Source of the DNA: Gillisia sp. Hel1_33_143
GTDB taxonomy: Bacteria > Bacteroidota > Bacteroidia > Flavobacteriales > Flavobacteriaceae
DNA: 64,000 nucleotides
NCBI RefSeq assembly: GCF_900104765.1
Contig: NZ_LT629737.1
Span: forward strand, 2,604,001-2,668,000
Reading direction: 5' to 3'
Shown in pieces: positions 1 through 8,788 of this stretch. Numbering within the stretch: position 1 is the stretch's first letter; every line of letters starts with the position of its first letter. Made by a program: the position numbers and the translations under genes. Under the pieces are notes generated by a model, which did no database searches, was not told the DNA's origin, and saw nothing but the letters and a program-made list of their open reading frames with translations.

Positions 1-692
1 AATGCCCATAACAAATTTGCCGGGTTCATATTAGCTACTTCGGTTATATGATATTGGGTATGGGAAACGCCCCAAATCCTGCAAAAATAATCAGCAAAAA
101 CAGCCGCCATAAAACTTGGGATAATAGCATCCAATCTTATACGCCCCAATACCAAAACTTCAAGGGCAAAGATTCCCCCGGCCAAGGGTGTTCCAAACAC
201 CGAAGCAAAACCGGCACTTATCCCGGCAATCAACATAATTTTACGGTTTCGTCTTGAAAGTTTGAACAGCTTCGTAAACCTGTCGGCCACTGCGCCACCT
301 ACCTGAACTGCCGTCCCTTCACGACCAGCTGACCCCCCGAAGAAATGGGTGAGAACAGTTCCGAACAGCACTAAAGGTGCCATCCGGAAAGGAATGATCT
401 TTTTTGGGGAGTGAAATTCCTCCAATAATAAATTATTGCCCTTAACGACACTATTTCCATATAGATGATAAGAAAGACCAATTATAAAACCACCTACGGG
501 CAATAAGGCAATAATCCATAAATGGGATTCCCGCCAGGCAGTTGCCCATTCCAGGCTTAAAAGAAAAAACGCAGAAATACTTCCGGCAATGGCACCTATT
601 AACAAGCAGATCAAGATCCACTTTAAAAGATATAGAAGGGAGGGTATTTGTTCTATTGAGGCTAAAGATTCTTTAATTTTTTTCAGATTCAT
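1..692 (-). CDS. CLC-family transporter, fluoride subfamily (CLC-F), 3' part outside window
   Basis: The 230 N-terminal residues of a CLC anion transporter are visible; the rest lies beyond the left edge. It starts at ATG 692 and shows several membrane helices. The usual chloride motif GSGIP is replaced by KGNNLLLEE (near residue 81), followed by GGSAGREGTAVQ. These substitutions are the hallmarks of CLC-F fluoride/proton antiporters as described for riboswitch-linked CLCs. It is the last visible gene of an operon headed by a fluoride riboswitch, 9 bases after eno. The role inferred is export of fluoride across the inner membrane. The family is certain; the fluoride assignment is strong from motif plus context. 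Confidence 0.88.
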   Translation of the reverse strand, partial: MNLKKIKESLASIEQIPSLLYLLKWILICLLIGAIAGSISAFFLLSLEWATAWRESHLWIIALLPVGGFIIGLSYHLYGNSVVKGNNLLLEEFHSPKKIIPFRMAPLVLFGTVLTHFFGGSAGREGTAVQVGGAVADRFTKLFKLSRRNRKIMLIAGISAGFASVFGTPLAGGIFALEVLVLGRIRLDAIIPSFMAAVFADYFCRIWGVSHTQYHITEVANMNPANLLWA

Positions 693-701
693 ACGGCCTA
701 A

Positions 702-1982
702 TTAATTATTTTTAAAGGCTTTTATCCCCGTAAACACAGCTTCTTTGCCCAATTCCTGTTCTATCCTGATGAGTTGATTGAACTTGGCAATGCGCTCGCC
801 ACGGCTACCGCTTCCCGTTTTTATTTTTCCGGCTGCCGTTGCCACGGCCAAATCTGCGATAAAAGTATCCTCGGTCTCCCCGCTTCGATGGGAAATGAAA
901 AAACTGTATTTGTTCTTCTTTGCCAATGCTATTGTTTCCAAGGTTTCGGTAACTGTACCTATTTGGTTCAACTTGATGAGAATGGAATTACAGGCGTTTT
1001 TATCAATGGCTTCCTGTAAAAGTCTTTTGTTGGTACACAGCAGATCATCCCCGATCAATTCGATCTTGCTCCCCAGTTCATTTGTCAGGGTCTGCCATCC
1101 TTCCCAGTCGTTTTCCGCCATTCCATCTTCCAACGAAATAATGGGATATTGATCTACCCAGCTTTTCCAAAGATCAATGAGCTGGTTGCTTGAATATTTT
1201 TTTTGAGTGCTTTTAAATAAAACATAGTTCCCTTCCTGCCATAGTTCGCTCGCTGCGGGATCTAGGCAAATGGAAATATCGGTGCCCGGTTTATAGCCTG
1301 CTTTTTCAATAGCTTCAAGAATTACTTCAATCGCTTCTTCGTTTGATTTTAAATTAGGTGCAAACCCGCCTTCATCGCCAACCCCGGTAAAGTAATTTTT
1401 ATTTTTCAGGATACTTTTCAAGGCGTGGAAAGTTTCTTCTCCCATTCGGATAGCTTCATAAAAAGCGGGGGCGTTATGGGGGGCAATCATAAATTCCTGA
1501 AAATCCACATTGTTATCGGCGTGAGCCCCGCCATTTATCACGTTCATACAGGGCACCGGCATTGTGAATTTTCCATCGGTATTCAAATAACGGTATAAAG
1601 GCTCTTTCGAAAATGCTGCTGCCGCTCTGGCAAATGCCATAGAAATGGGCAGTATGGCATTGGCGCCAAGATTTGATTTGTTGGAGGTGCCGTCCAGTTC
1701 CATTAGAAAATTGTCCAACTCCTGTTGGTTATCGAACACCTTATTGGAAAGGGCCGGTGCGATAATTTGGTTAATGTTGTTTACCGCCTTTAATACCCCT
1801 TTGCTATTGTATCGCGTTTTGCCCCCGTCCCGGAGTTCAACAGCTTCCTTTTCCCCAGTACTTGCAACGGAAGGGCAGATGGCACGGCCAAAAAATCCTT
1901 TTTCTAAAGTAATTTCTGCTTCCACAGTTGGATTTCCACGGGAGTCCAAAACTTCCCTTGCAATGAGTTTTTGAATTTTCAT
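702..1982 (-). CDS. eno: Enolase in fluoride operon
   Basis: Enolase (phosphopyruvate hydratase) interconverts 2-phosphoglycerate and phosphoenolpyruvate in the cytoplasm. The 426-residue length is normal. Visible motifs are the N-terminal [14 protein letters not shown], substrate-loop [16 protein letters not shown], the metal-binding [11 protein letters not shown] and GDDLLCTN, the catalytic-lysine segment [10 protein letters not shown] and [20 protein letters not shown] chose ATG 1982, because the reading frame upstream of it runs through the ppa gene and has no enolase homology. Only 4 bases separate it from ppa. Enolase is inhibited by fluoride with phosphate, so this is probably a second, fluoride-induced copy; whether another eno exists cannot be seen here. 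Confidence 0.95.
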   Translation of the reverse strand: MKIQKLIAREVLDSRGNPTVEAEITLEKGFFGRAICPSVASTGEKEAVELRDGGKTRYNSKGVLKAVNNINQIIAPALSNKVFDNQQELDNFLMELDGTSNKSNLGANAILPISMAFARAAAAFSKEPLYRYLNTDGKFTMPVPCMNVINGGAHADNNVDFQEFMIAPHNAPAFYEAIRMGEETFHALKSILKNKNYFTGVGDEGGFAPNLKSNEEAIEVILEAIEKAGYKPGTDISICLDPAASELWQEGNYVLFKSTQKKYSSNQLIDLWKSWVDQYPIISLEDGMAENDWEGWQTLTNELGSKIELIGDDLLCTNKRLLQEAIDKNACNSILIKLNQIGTVTETLETIALAKKNKYSFFISHRSGETEDTFIADLAVATAAGKIKTGSGSRGERIAKFNQLIRIEQELGKEAVFTGIKAFKNN

Positions 1983-1986
1983 AATT

Positions 1987-2532
1987 TTAGTTTTTAAATT
2001 CTTGTTGATAATCGGTGATTGCTTGTTGAATAATTTCTTTCGCCATTGCCGCATTTTGAAATTCTTCCACCCGGACGGTTTTATTTTCCAGCTTTTTGTA
2101 ATCCTCAAAAAAGTTTTTGAGCTCCAGGGCAAAGTGTTTGGGCAGTTCTGAAACATCGTTGATATGGTTTACGCTCATATCATTTTTCGCGACCGCGATT
2201 ATTTTATCGTCGGCTTCGTCATTATCGATCATCCGCATTACCCCGATTACTTTGGCCTCCAAAATACAGAGCGGTTGCACATCGATTTGCGAAAGCACCA
2301 AAATATCAAGCGGGTCGTGGTCTTCCCCCAAAGTCTGGGGGATAAACCCATAATTTTCGGGATAGTTTACCGACGAAAACAGCACCCGGTCCAGGCGGAG
2401 CATCCCAGTTTCTTTATCCAGTTCATATTTAGCCTTACTCCCCTTGGGGATTTCAATAATTGCCTGAACCATTTCAGGTTGTCCGTTTCCGATGGGCACG
2501 TGGTGCCAAGGATTAAAGTTTTTCATATTCAT
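1987..2532 (-). CDS. ppa: Inorganic pyrophosphatase, family I
   Basis: Cytoplasmic enzyme that hydrolyses pyrophosphate to phosphate. The 181 residues carry the family I signature, [20 protein letters not shown] (residues about 59-78), with the metal-binding aspartates, and later DNDEADDKI containing the third metal aspartate. The start ATG 2532 overlaps the end of crcB by 4 bases, so the two are translationally coupled. Family I pyrophosphatase is a classic fluoride-sensitive enzyme, which explains its place under a fluoride riboswitch between the exporter crcB and enolase. Confidence 0.95.
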   Translation of the reverse strand: MNMKNFNPWHHVPIGNGQPEMVQAIIEIPKGSKAKYELDKETGMLRLDRVLFSSVNYPENYGFIPQTLGEDHDPLDILVLSQIDVQPLCILEAKVIGVMRMIDNDEADDKIIAVAKNDMSVNHINDVSELPKHFALELKNFFEDYKKLENKTVRVEEFQNAAMAKEIIQQAITDYQQEFKN

Positions 2533-2903
2533 ATTTTTGTTAAAGTTATTCCCCCAAATACAGCTAATAAGCCAAGCGTGAAACTACTTATTGCGTAGAT
2601 GGCAAAAGTGAGGTAGTTGGAATTCTGAAGTAAAATTGTGTTTTCTAAAGTAAAGGAGGAAAAAGTGGTGAAGCCCCCGCAAAAACCGGTGGCAAGGAAA
2701 AGGCGTACTTCCGGCGTGAGCCATTCAAAGCGTTGCCCAAGGCCAAATACCAGCCCGATCAACAGACAGCCCAAAATATTTGCGGCAAATGTTCCATAAG
2801 GAAACGCGGATGGGAAGTGTTTGGTCAGCCATATTGCAATGAGATACCTTGCAATACTGCCCAAAAAACCCCCTGCGCCCACCAATAAAAAAATCCTACC
2901 CAT
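2529..2903 (-). CDS. crcB: Fluoride channel Fluc/CrcB
   Basis: Small four-helix membrane protein of 124 residues, the usual length for CrcB/Fluc, which works as a dual-topology dimer that lets fluoride leave the cell. Visible family motifs are [10 protein letters not shown] near the N-terminus, [11 protein letters not shown] (conserved Asn) and [15 protein letters not shown] with the phenylalanines and serine/threonines that line the pore. It is the first gene after the fluoride riboswitch and overlaps ppa by 4 bases. The start ATG 2903 lies 20 bases beyond the end of the riboswitch aptamer. Confidence 0.96.
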   Translation of the reverse strand: MGRIFLLVGAGGFLGSIARYLIAIWLTKHFPSAFPYGTFAANILGCLLIGLVFGLGQRFEWLTPEVRLFLATGFCGGFTTFSSFTLENTILLQNSNYLTFAIYAISSFTLGLLAVFGGITLTKI

Positions 2904-2923
2904 AATCGTTTTAGATTAAATTG

Positions 2924-2973
2924 AGCAGGAGTCATTAGCTTTTTGGGCGGTTTTGGCGAACTCCATCGCCTTT
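2924..2973 (-). promoter_or_regulatory. Fluoride riboswitch (crcB motif)
   Basis: On the minus strand the 5' leader of crcB contains the conserved aptamer blocks in order: GGCGATGG, CGCC, AACCGCC, GCTAATGACTCCT. This is the fluoride riboswitch consensus, including the GGCGAUGG/CGCC stem, the pseudoknot segments and the GAUGACUCC-like block. It sits about 20 bases upstream of the crcB start, so it probably controls translation or early termination and turns the operon on when fluoride binds. Confidence 0.96.
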
Positions 2974-2987
2974 GTATGTTAAGTGTG

Positions 2988-2995
2988 CAAAATTA
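2988..2995 (-). promoter_or_regulatory. Probable -7 element of the fluoride operon promoter
   Basis: The minus strand reads TAATTTTG, a match to the Bacteroidota -7 consensus TAnnTTTG. Transcription would start about 2981, just ahead of the riboswitch aptamer. I did not see a well-spaced -33 TTG element. Confidence 0.5.
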
Positions 2996-3137
2996 AGATT
3001 ATTATTTACAAATCCCCTATTTTATTTCCAATTTCTGAAACGGATAAAATTAGTCCAGACCTGCTGATTGTTCAACAGTATTCCTGGTCAAAATGGATTT
3101 TTATTTTTTAAAAAATAAAATAGACTGCTGGGACTAA

Positions 3138-3707
3138 AGCCTTTCCAGACTATTTGATTACAGGTATCACTGTATCCTTTTGGACCTTATGTTGCCGGGA
3201 GGGAATGGCCTTGAGCTCCTTGAAGCCTTCAAGAGGGAAAATAAAAAGGATGGCGTCATCATTATTTCCGCCAAGGACAGGGTCGAAGACAAGATCAAAG
3301 GCCTACAGCTTGGGGCGGATGATTATCTGTCCAAACCTTTTCATCTTTCGGAACTTAATGCACGTATTTATTCGTTGATGCGCAGGAAAAATTTTGAGAA
3401 TACAAATATTATTCAGTTCAATGAATTGCAGATAGACCTTATGGCCAAGTCGGTATCCGTTAATAAAAAACCCATAAAAATCACTAAAAAAGAATATCGC
3501 CTTTTGCTCTTCCTCATCGGCAATGAAAGCAGATTCATCTCAAAAGGGTCGATCGCCGAACATTTATCCGGGGATATGGCCGATATGCTGGACAACCACG
3601 ATTTTGTCTACGCACACATCAATAATTTGAAAAAAAAGCTTTCCCGTGCCGGTTGTGAAGATTATATAAAAAGCATTTATGGAATGGGTTATAAATGGGG
3701 ATTATGA
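3138..3707 (+). pseudogene. Remnant of OmpR-type response regulator
   Basis: The frame encodes the second half of a receiver domain and a complete winged-helix DNA-binding domain. The phospho-acceptor Asp is in LLDLMLPGGNG, the receiver Lys in YLSKPF, and the C-terminus ends in KSIYGMGYKWGL, typical of OmpR/PhoB proteins. Upstream of about 3138 the frame meets a stop and the first ~45 receiver residues, with the acidic pocket, are missing. A TTG at 3180 could start a shorter protein, but it would begin just before the phosphorylation site. I read it as a 5'-truncated relic with no histidine kinase partner nearby. Confidence 0.75.
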
Positions 3708-3711
3708 AGAG

Positions 3712-4014
3712 GCTCGCCACCAAAAGTTTGATCTACTATTCGATAGGGCCGTTGCCCTGACCGAGATCGAAAATGCCTTTGTAAAGGCTGATCGCGCAAC
3801 ATTATCCCGCACCATTATGACTTTTGAAACGAGCGGAATCGTACATCAAATACACGATGGAACGAGAATACCAAAATATGCACTTTGTGAAGTAGGGTAC
3901 AATTGTGAAATTGACCAAGATCTGCACATCCATTTTCATTGTACCCATTGTGATGAGACGGTTTGTTATGGACATTTTACGGGGCATCGCTTACCTTTCT
4001 GCTTACCGCAATAA
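3712..4014 (+). pseudogene. Remnant of Fur-family regulator
   Basis: The frame encodes the core of a Fur-family metal-sensing repressor: the winged-helix part KADRATLSRTIMTFETSGIV and the metal-site region DLHIHFHCTHCDETVC with His and Cys ligands. The first ~25 residues of the usual DNA-binding domain are absent. After the CxxC segment the sequence loses family resemblance and stops, so the C-terminal dimerization end and its cysteines are gone. It overlaps no valid start of its own and follows the response regulator remnant directly. Both are probably debris from rearrangement at the edge of the fluoride operon. Confidence 0.7.
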
Positions 4015-4096
4015 TGAGTATGTTAGTATTTCTCTTTATGCTGTTTTTTCGTTCCTAAACCTTCATTGAAAAGGCCTTAAAAAATATAAAATTTTT

Positions 4097-5128
4097 TCAT
4101 TTTGTTTTTACCAGCTGGTATCTTTCCTTATAATATTTAATAATTGGCGGAAAAGGCCCCAAGGCGTGTTGAGAAGGTGGGAATGGATCTGTCCAGGGCC
4201 CGTAAGGAGTAGAAACTGGTTTTTGCTTTTTATCGGGATAGTCTGACTGGGTGTTTTCTTTTAGAGGTCGGCTAAAGCTATTGATGTAACCTGCCAAATT
4301 ATAGGCCTCTAAATCGGTTAATTTTGGATGGTTCCAGGTAGCCTGTCCGAAAGGCATATTTCCTTTAATAAATTCTGCCGAAGTTATAACCCGGTGCATT
4401 CCGGCCCCGTTATTATAGCTGTCGGCCCCCCACAATGGTGGATATTGATAGCCTTTGGTGCTATCGGTCAGTTTTACCCCCTCTCCATTTTGCCCATGGC
4501 AGACCATGCATTCCTTTGCAAATAGCGATTTTCCCTCCGCCAGGTTTACGGCAGTATCCGGAAGGCTGATTTCTGCATATCCTTTATATTCCTTTTCTTT
4601 TTCCTTGGGCATATCTTTTCCTAACCATTCCATATAGGCTACTATAGCTTTCATAGCACGGGAACCGGTTGGAAGTTTTTTACCATTCATACTACGTTCC
4701 ATGCAGCCGTTTATCCTGTTTTCTATTGTACTCATTTTATTGGAACGACCGCTAAATTTCGGATATCTGTTAGTCACCCCAATCCAGGAAGCAGATCCTG
4801 CCTGTGTACCAGCCTTTAAATGGCAGTTCATACATGCCAGATTATTGCCGGCATACTTCATAGAAGTGTCTTTTGCCATGGGCCCCATATATTTTGGGGT
4901 TTCGGAGATAAGTTGATACCCGTATTTTACATTATTCGGCATATTCCCCGAACTGAATTCGGCCTCCACATCTTTAGGTTTCCAAACTGTGGCGATAGTT
5001 GGTTTTTGTGCAAACAACGAGGGATTCGAATTATAAAGGTAAGCGCCGGCAAATAATACAATTATTAATGCTGTACAGGTACCAAACAAATAGGTAATGG
5101 CTTTAACGACCGATTTTAAATCTTCCAT
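4097..5128 (-). CDS. Membrane-anchored dihaem cytochrome c, thiosulfate dehydrogenase (TsdA)-like
   Basis: A protein of 343 residues with an N-terminal membrane helix (about residues 10-30) and two haem c sites, CMNCH (about 98-102) and CMVCH (about 208-212), so it faces the periplasm. The segment ENRINGCMERSMNGKKLP between the haems is characteristic of TsdA-type thiosulfate dehydrogenases, which oxidise two thiosulfates to tetrathionate (some run in reverse). It is the last gene of a minus-strand set with DsrE-like and binding proteins, 130 bases after the DsrE gene. The cytochrome assignment is secure; the substrate is inferred. Confidence 0.8.
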   Translation of the reverse strand: MEDLKSVVKAITYLFGTCTALIIVLFAGAYLYNSNPSLFAQKPTIATVWKPKDVEAEFSSGNMPNNVKYGYQLISETPKYMGPMAKDTSMKYAGNNLACMNCHLKAGTQAGSASWIGVTNRYPKFSGRSNKMSTIENRINGCMERSMNGKKLPTGSRAMKAIVAYMEWLGKDMPKEKEKEYKGYAEISLPDTAVNLAEGKSLFAKECMVCHGQNGEGVKLTDSTKGYQYPPLWGADSYNNGAGMHRVITSAEFIKGNMPFGQATWNHPKLTDLEAYNLAGYINSFSRPLKENTQSDYPDKKQKPVSTPYGPWTDPFPPSQHALGPFPPIIKYYKERYQLVKTK

Positions 5129-5258
5129 AATTATTTCATGAGTGGTTTAATTCCCTCTTCCCGAATTAAATACCTGGAGATTATAAAATCCGGGATTGAG
5201 CTCGAATTATTGAGCTTGAGAGGCCAAAAGTGGGTATTCAGGAAAAATTGCTTCGTTT

Positions 5259-5798
5259 TTAGAACATTATTACATAGCCCTGCATTTGATAGGTAGGAAT
5301 ATCTATAAGCGCAGAAAGGGTGAAATCAGTATATTTATTTAATTCTGAATAAGGGTCTATATTGTGTTCGGCAGCTGCCTGCCCGCAAACTTCGATTTTT
5401 ACCCCGTAATCAGTTAACTTTTTCATTAAATCGAGGTTGGGATTTTTCTTTTGGTACCTTTTCATATAGGCATCATCAGACATTACAATATCGGTATCGG
5501 GGCCGCTAATTACAGCAACTATTTTAACATTTTGTGAAGGCACCCCGGTTACTCCAAATAAATTTACCTGTCGCGCAATATGCCACAGACCGGCATTTAC
5601 CCCTTCCTTTTCATTTTTTGAAGTTAAATGATAAAGGATTTTATACTCCTTATCTTTCTCGGGTTGAATTCCCGCATCTTTAAAGTATTTCACCTTTCCG
5701 TAACCGTCGATAACGGGAGTTTGCCATTCTTGTGCCGCAGCAAAATTTAAGGTTAGAATTGTAAGGAAAAAAACGAGCAATAAGTTTTTAATTTTCAT
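5259..5798 (-). CDS. Secreted DsrE/DsrF-like protein
   Basis: The 179-residue protein has a signal peptide (LLLVFFLTILTLNFAAAQ) and a DsrE-like fold region: KILYHLTS, NAGLWHIARQVNLFGVTGVP, KIVAVISGPD and YGVKIEVCGQAA, with one conserved cysteine in the position used for sulfur relay in DsrE/TusD proteins. Periplasmic DsrE-like proteins are common in Bacteroidota but their function is not established. The location between a binding protein and a TsdA-like cytochrome suggests handling of sulfur species outside the cytoplasm; this is inference. It lies 35 bases downstream of the binding-protein gene. Confidence 0.75.
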   Translation of the reverse strand: MKIKNLLLVFFLTILTLNFAAAQEWQTPVIDGYGKVKYFKDAGIQPEKDKEYKILYHLTSKNEKEGVNAGLWHIARQVNLFGVTGVPSQNVKIVAVISGPDTDIVMSDDAYMKRYQKKNPNLDLMKKLTDYGVKIEVCGQAAAEHNIDPYSELNKYTDFTLSALIDIPTYQMQGYVIMF

Positions 5799-5833
5799 AT
5801 TATGCGTGGGTTATACTAATTAATTTAAAAGCC

Positions 5834-6775
5834 TTAATTTACAGAACTAAATCCGTATTTTTTATAAATCTGCACTGCTTCCTGCGAAGTTAAAAATTCC
5901 ATAAATGCACTGGCCGCTTCCGGATGGGGAGCTGTTTTTAATTGACCCGCCATATATGTGGCTTCTACATTAATAGCATCTGGAATCGCAACCATATCTA
6001 TTGGATGGTTGGTAAGTGAAGATTGATAATAGGCTTCACTATACCAAACCGGGCCGGCATCAGACTCCCCGTACATAATCCTTAAGGGAGTTTGGCGATG
6101 ATGGATCGTGGTAAGATAAGTGGTATTTTTACTTAACTTCTCGTTCATTATATGGGTTTTAAGATCATTTCCGCCCGCATTTTCATAAGCTTTAATAATT
6201 CGGGTGGCGATACCTTCCCATTCTGGGTTGGGCATGCTTATTTTTACGTCGGCTCTACCCAGGTCGTATAAGCTTTTAATATTTTTAGGATTGTCTTTCG
6301 CAACCATAATGGCTAATTTATTTTTTGCGTAAGCCAGGGTTTTTATAAACCTGCCTTCTTTTTCCCCTTGTTCAATTTTTCCTTTTCCGGCGGTAACAAT
6401 ATCTGGTTTAAGGCTTATCCGCATATTCCCCAAAATAAGGTTTCCGCTTTCCAGTTGTTGCCCTTCTATTCCGGGAGGGATTGTTTCGGCAAATACCCGG
6501 CTGTATTTAGGATACTTTTTTCTGAAAGCTTCCAGAAGCTCCGGAACGGCCATATATTGATTACCCGCAAAGAAAACCACAAGATCGGGGTTATTTACAT
6601 CGCCATGAAAATCTGGCGCATTATCGATCCCATATCCTGTAAATACAGTCCCTGCAAGCGGGGAAGTCTCCCAGGGGGCATCGTAACGATGTTCGTAATC
6701 TTTCGCGTTTTGTGCAAACACCGAATGTGCCAGCAAAAAAAGCAGTATCGTTGATAAATTTACACAGGTTTTCAT
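5834..6775 (-). CDS. Periplasmic ModA/sulfate-type solute-binding protein
   Basis: A 313-residue secreted protein with signal peptide ending AHSVFAQ. It has the type II periplasmic binding protein layout: a first lobe with VVFFAGNQY, VFAETIPPG and KPDIVTAG, a hinge with KNKLAIMVAKDNPKNI, and a C-terminal helix ending SQEAVQIYKKYGF. This is the SBP family used for molybdate, sulfate and related oxyanions. No ABC ATPase or permease gene is nearby, so it may work as a sensor, scavenger or redox partner rather than a transporter subunit. It lies 45 bases after the AcfC-like gene in the same direction. Confidence 0.75.
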   Translation of the reverse strand: MKTCVNLSTILLFLLAHSVFAQNAKDYEHRYDAPWETSPLAGTVFTGYGIDNAPDFHGDVNNPDLVVFFAGNQYMAVPELLEAFRKKYPKYSRVFAETIPPGIEGQQLESGNLILGNMRISLKPDIVTAGKGKIEQGEKEGRFIKTLAYAKNKLAIMVAKDNPKNIKSLYDLGRADVKISMPNPEWEGIATRIIKAYENAGGNDLKTHIMNEKLSKNTTYLTTIHHRQTPLRIMYGESDAGPVWYSEAYYQSSLTNHPIDMVAIPDAINVEATYMAGQLKTAPHPEAASAFMEFLTSQEAVQIYKKYGFSSVN

Positions 6776-6820
6776 GATATAAATAATTTAATGGATATAT
6801 AGAATTGGTATTAAAATCGT

Positions 6821-7678
6821 TTAATGGATCCAGCCTTCAGATTTAAAAATTTCTTCCGCAGGTGGACTTTTTAGAAATTTTATAAACTCTTTAGCTTCAG
6901 CATCTGCTTTATTATTCGTTACCACGGTAAGATCTCTATAAATAGCCCTATCTGGTTCGATCTCTACTAAATCGGCCTGCTCTGGATGTGTGATTACCCA
7001 ATAATTCCAAGTAATCCAGGCATCGGCATTTTCTTCTTTAAAAGCTTTAAACCCGGCACCGCTTCCCATAGCATAATTGATAATGTTTTTACGAAATTCC
7101 TTCAAATCTTCTAAATTCCCAGTTCGGCCCACGACATCTTCCCAGACCCCGGTTCCAGAAGTGTTATAAACTCCAGCCCCTTCTACCACCACAATCCGCA
7201 TTCCTGGTTTTAAAAGATCCTTAATCCCTCTAATATGCTTAGGATTTCCCTTTTGAACTGCAATTGCCGCAGGACGGAGGTAAATGGGCTCCACATTTTC
7301 ACTTTTAAACTCGGTATAGGTCTGTAAAAATGCCGTCATAGATTGTTCCGCAGTACCCCAAATAATGTCTGCATCAGCCTGAGCTTCGGCCGTCCATTTA
7401 GATTCGGGACCAAATTTAACCACAACTTTATTCCCGGTTTCCTTTTCAAAGACCTTAGCAGCTCGAATTATGGCCGTTTGTGGACCGCCGGCGCCGTAAA
7501 TTCGAATTATTCCATCCTTGGGAGAATATTTTATTTTGGGTTGTAACAATTCACTTTTCGAAGAAGATTCCTCTTTTTTATTAACATCTTTCTTAACCGA
7601 AGTATTACAACTAAGGTTAAATAAGACCAATACTAATGCCCAGATCTTTACTGACATTTTTAGTTTTAAAAATTTCAT
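6821..7678 (-). CDS. AcfC-like substrate-binding lipoprotein
   Basis: The 285-residue protein begins with a lipoprotein signal (lipobox LFNLSC, lipidated Cys at residue 24). The mature part resembles accessory colonization factor AcfC and related oxyanion-binding proteins: YGAGGPQTAIIRAAKVFEK, VVKFGPESKW, ADIIWGTAEQSM and a C-terminal segment AKEFIKFLKSPPAEEIFKSE. The fold is a type II periplasmic binding protein. It is followed by another binding protein of a related fold, and preceded by a YeiH-type exporter, which points to sulfate or a similar anion as the ligand. No cognate ABC transporter is visible. Confidence 0.75.
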   Translation of the reverse strand: MKFLKLKMSVKIWALVLVLFNLSCNTSVKKDVNKKEESSSKSELLQPKIKYSPKDGIIRIYGAGGPQTAIIRAAKVFEKETGNKVVVKFGPESKWTAEAQADADIIWGTAEQSMTAFLQTYTEFKSENVEPIYLRPAAIAVQKGNPKHIRGIKDLLKPGMRIVVVEGAGVYNTSGTGVWEDVVGRTGNLEDLKEFRKNIINYAMGSGAGFKAFKEENADAWITWNYWVITHPEQADLVEIEPDRAIYRDLTVVTNNKADAEAKEFIKFLKSPPAEEIFKSEGWIH

Positions 7679-7729
7679 AATTATTTTTGTGTTAAGGTTA
7701 CGGAATCATTAATAAAAATGCTTGCCGTT

Positions 7730-8689
7730 TTAATTTATAGTATGCAATATCACCATTAAAGAGCCTATCGAAATAAAACCCCATATAATAACAGCTTGTA
7801 AAAGTGGTTTTAAACCTACAACTTTCAACGACTTAGCGGTAAGACTGGTACCAATTAGAAAAAGGGTTAGGGTTAAGGCCATCTTTGCGCCTTGCACTAT
7901 ATAACCTGAAACATGCTGAACCGCAGGCACATAGGTGTTTATAGCGATTGCCAATATAAACAACCCAATAAAATAGGGCACTTTTATCTTTTTGGTGCTT
8001 CCTTTAGAAAATACCGCAAAAAGCAAGGATACCGGTAAAATCCATAAAGCCCTTGCCAGTTTCACGGTAGTGGCAATTTGCAGGGCCTTTGGGCCATACA
8101 CATCTGCAGCACCTACTACCGAACTTGTATCATGAATAGCAATAGCACACCAAATTCCAAACTGGTGTTGCGTAAGGTGCAGGTAATGCCCAATAGAAGG
8201 AAAGATAAACAGCGCGATAGAATTCAGTAAAAACACAATTCCCATAGATACAGAAATTTGCTTGGCATCGGCTTTTATTATAGGAGAAATGGCCGCGATG
8301 GCACTTCCCCCACAAATTGCCGTTCCAGACGAAATAAGTTTGGATATTTTTTTATCGATGCCGAACAACTTTCCTAAAAGTAAGCCCAAAGTTAACGTAA
8401 GGCTAATCGATGCGACCGTAAATAAAAAACCTTCCTTCCCGGCTTGTAGGGCGCTCGATACACTCATTCCAAAACCCAATCCCACTACAGCAACTTTCAA
8501 TAACCAATTTACGGCTTTATGGCTCAGGCTGCTAAAGGGGTTTCCTATTAATTGAGCAACCACCAATCCTATCGCCAGGGCAATAGGTGGCGAAATGAGT
8601 GGAGTTAAGCATAGGGAAGCTATAAGAAGGAAAGCTATTTTTGAACCGGTAAAGTCTTTTCCAAAAAGACTGATTTTTTTAAAATTCAT
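7730..8689 (-). CDS. YeiH-family putative sulfate exporter
   Basis: An integral membrane protein of 319 residues with about ten hydrophobic segments. The signature SSGTAICGGSAIAAISP (about residues 125-141) and AIHDTSSVVGAA identify the YeiH/UPF0324 family, annotated as putative sulfate exporters. I prefer ATG 8689 (MNFKKISLF) over an ATG 33 bases upstream, because family members start near this point. It lies next to a LysR regulator and two oxyanion-type binding proteins, the same pairing as yeiE-yeiH in enterobacteria. The family is secure; the transported substrate is not proven. Confidence 0.85.
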   Translation of the reverse strand: MNFKKISLFGKDFTGSKIAFLLIASLCLTPLISPPIALAIGLVVAQLIGNPFSSLSHKAVNWLLKVAVVGLGFGMSVSSALQAGKEGFLFTVASISLTLTLGLLLGKLFGIDKKISKLISSGTAICGGSAIAAISPIIKADAKQISVSMGIVFLLNSIALFIFPSIGHYLHLTQHQFGIWCAIAIHDTSSVVGAADVYGPKALQIATTVKLARALWILPVSLLFAVFSKGSTKKIKVPYFIGLFILAIAINTYVPAVQHVSGYIVQGAKMALTLTLFLIGTSLTAKSLKVVGLKPLLQAVIIWGFISIGSLMVILHTIN

Positions 8690-8788
8690 AGAGTTACATT
8701 TTAAGGCATAAAAACAATACATTAATGCTTAATCCGATGTAAATGTAGCCGGGATTTAGAGGGAACGCAAATGATAAAAAGTTATCTA

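Noticed and set aside
778-1152. Open frames on the plus strand inside enolase
   Set aside because: They are antisense shadows of a well supported enolase gene and have no protein-like motifs.
5834-7678. ABC molybdate or sulfate importer operon
   Set aside because: No ATPase or permease gene accompanies the two binding proteins.
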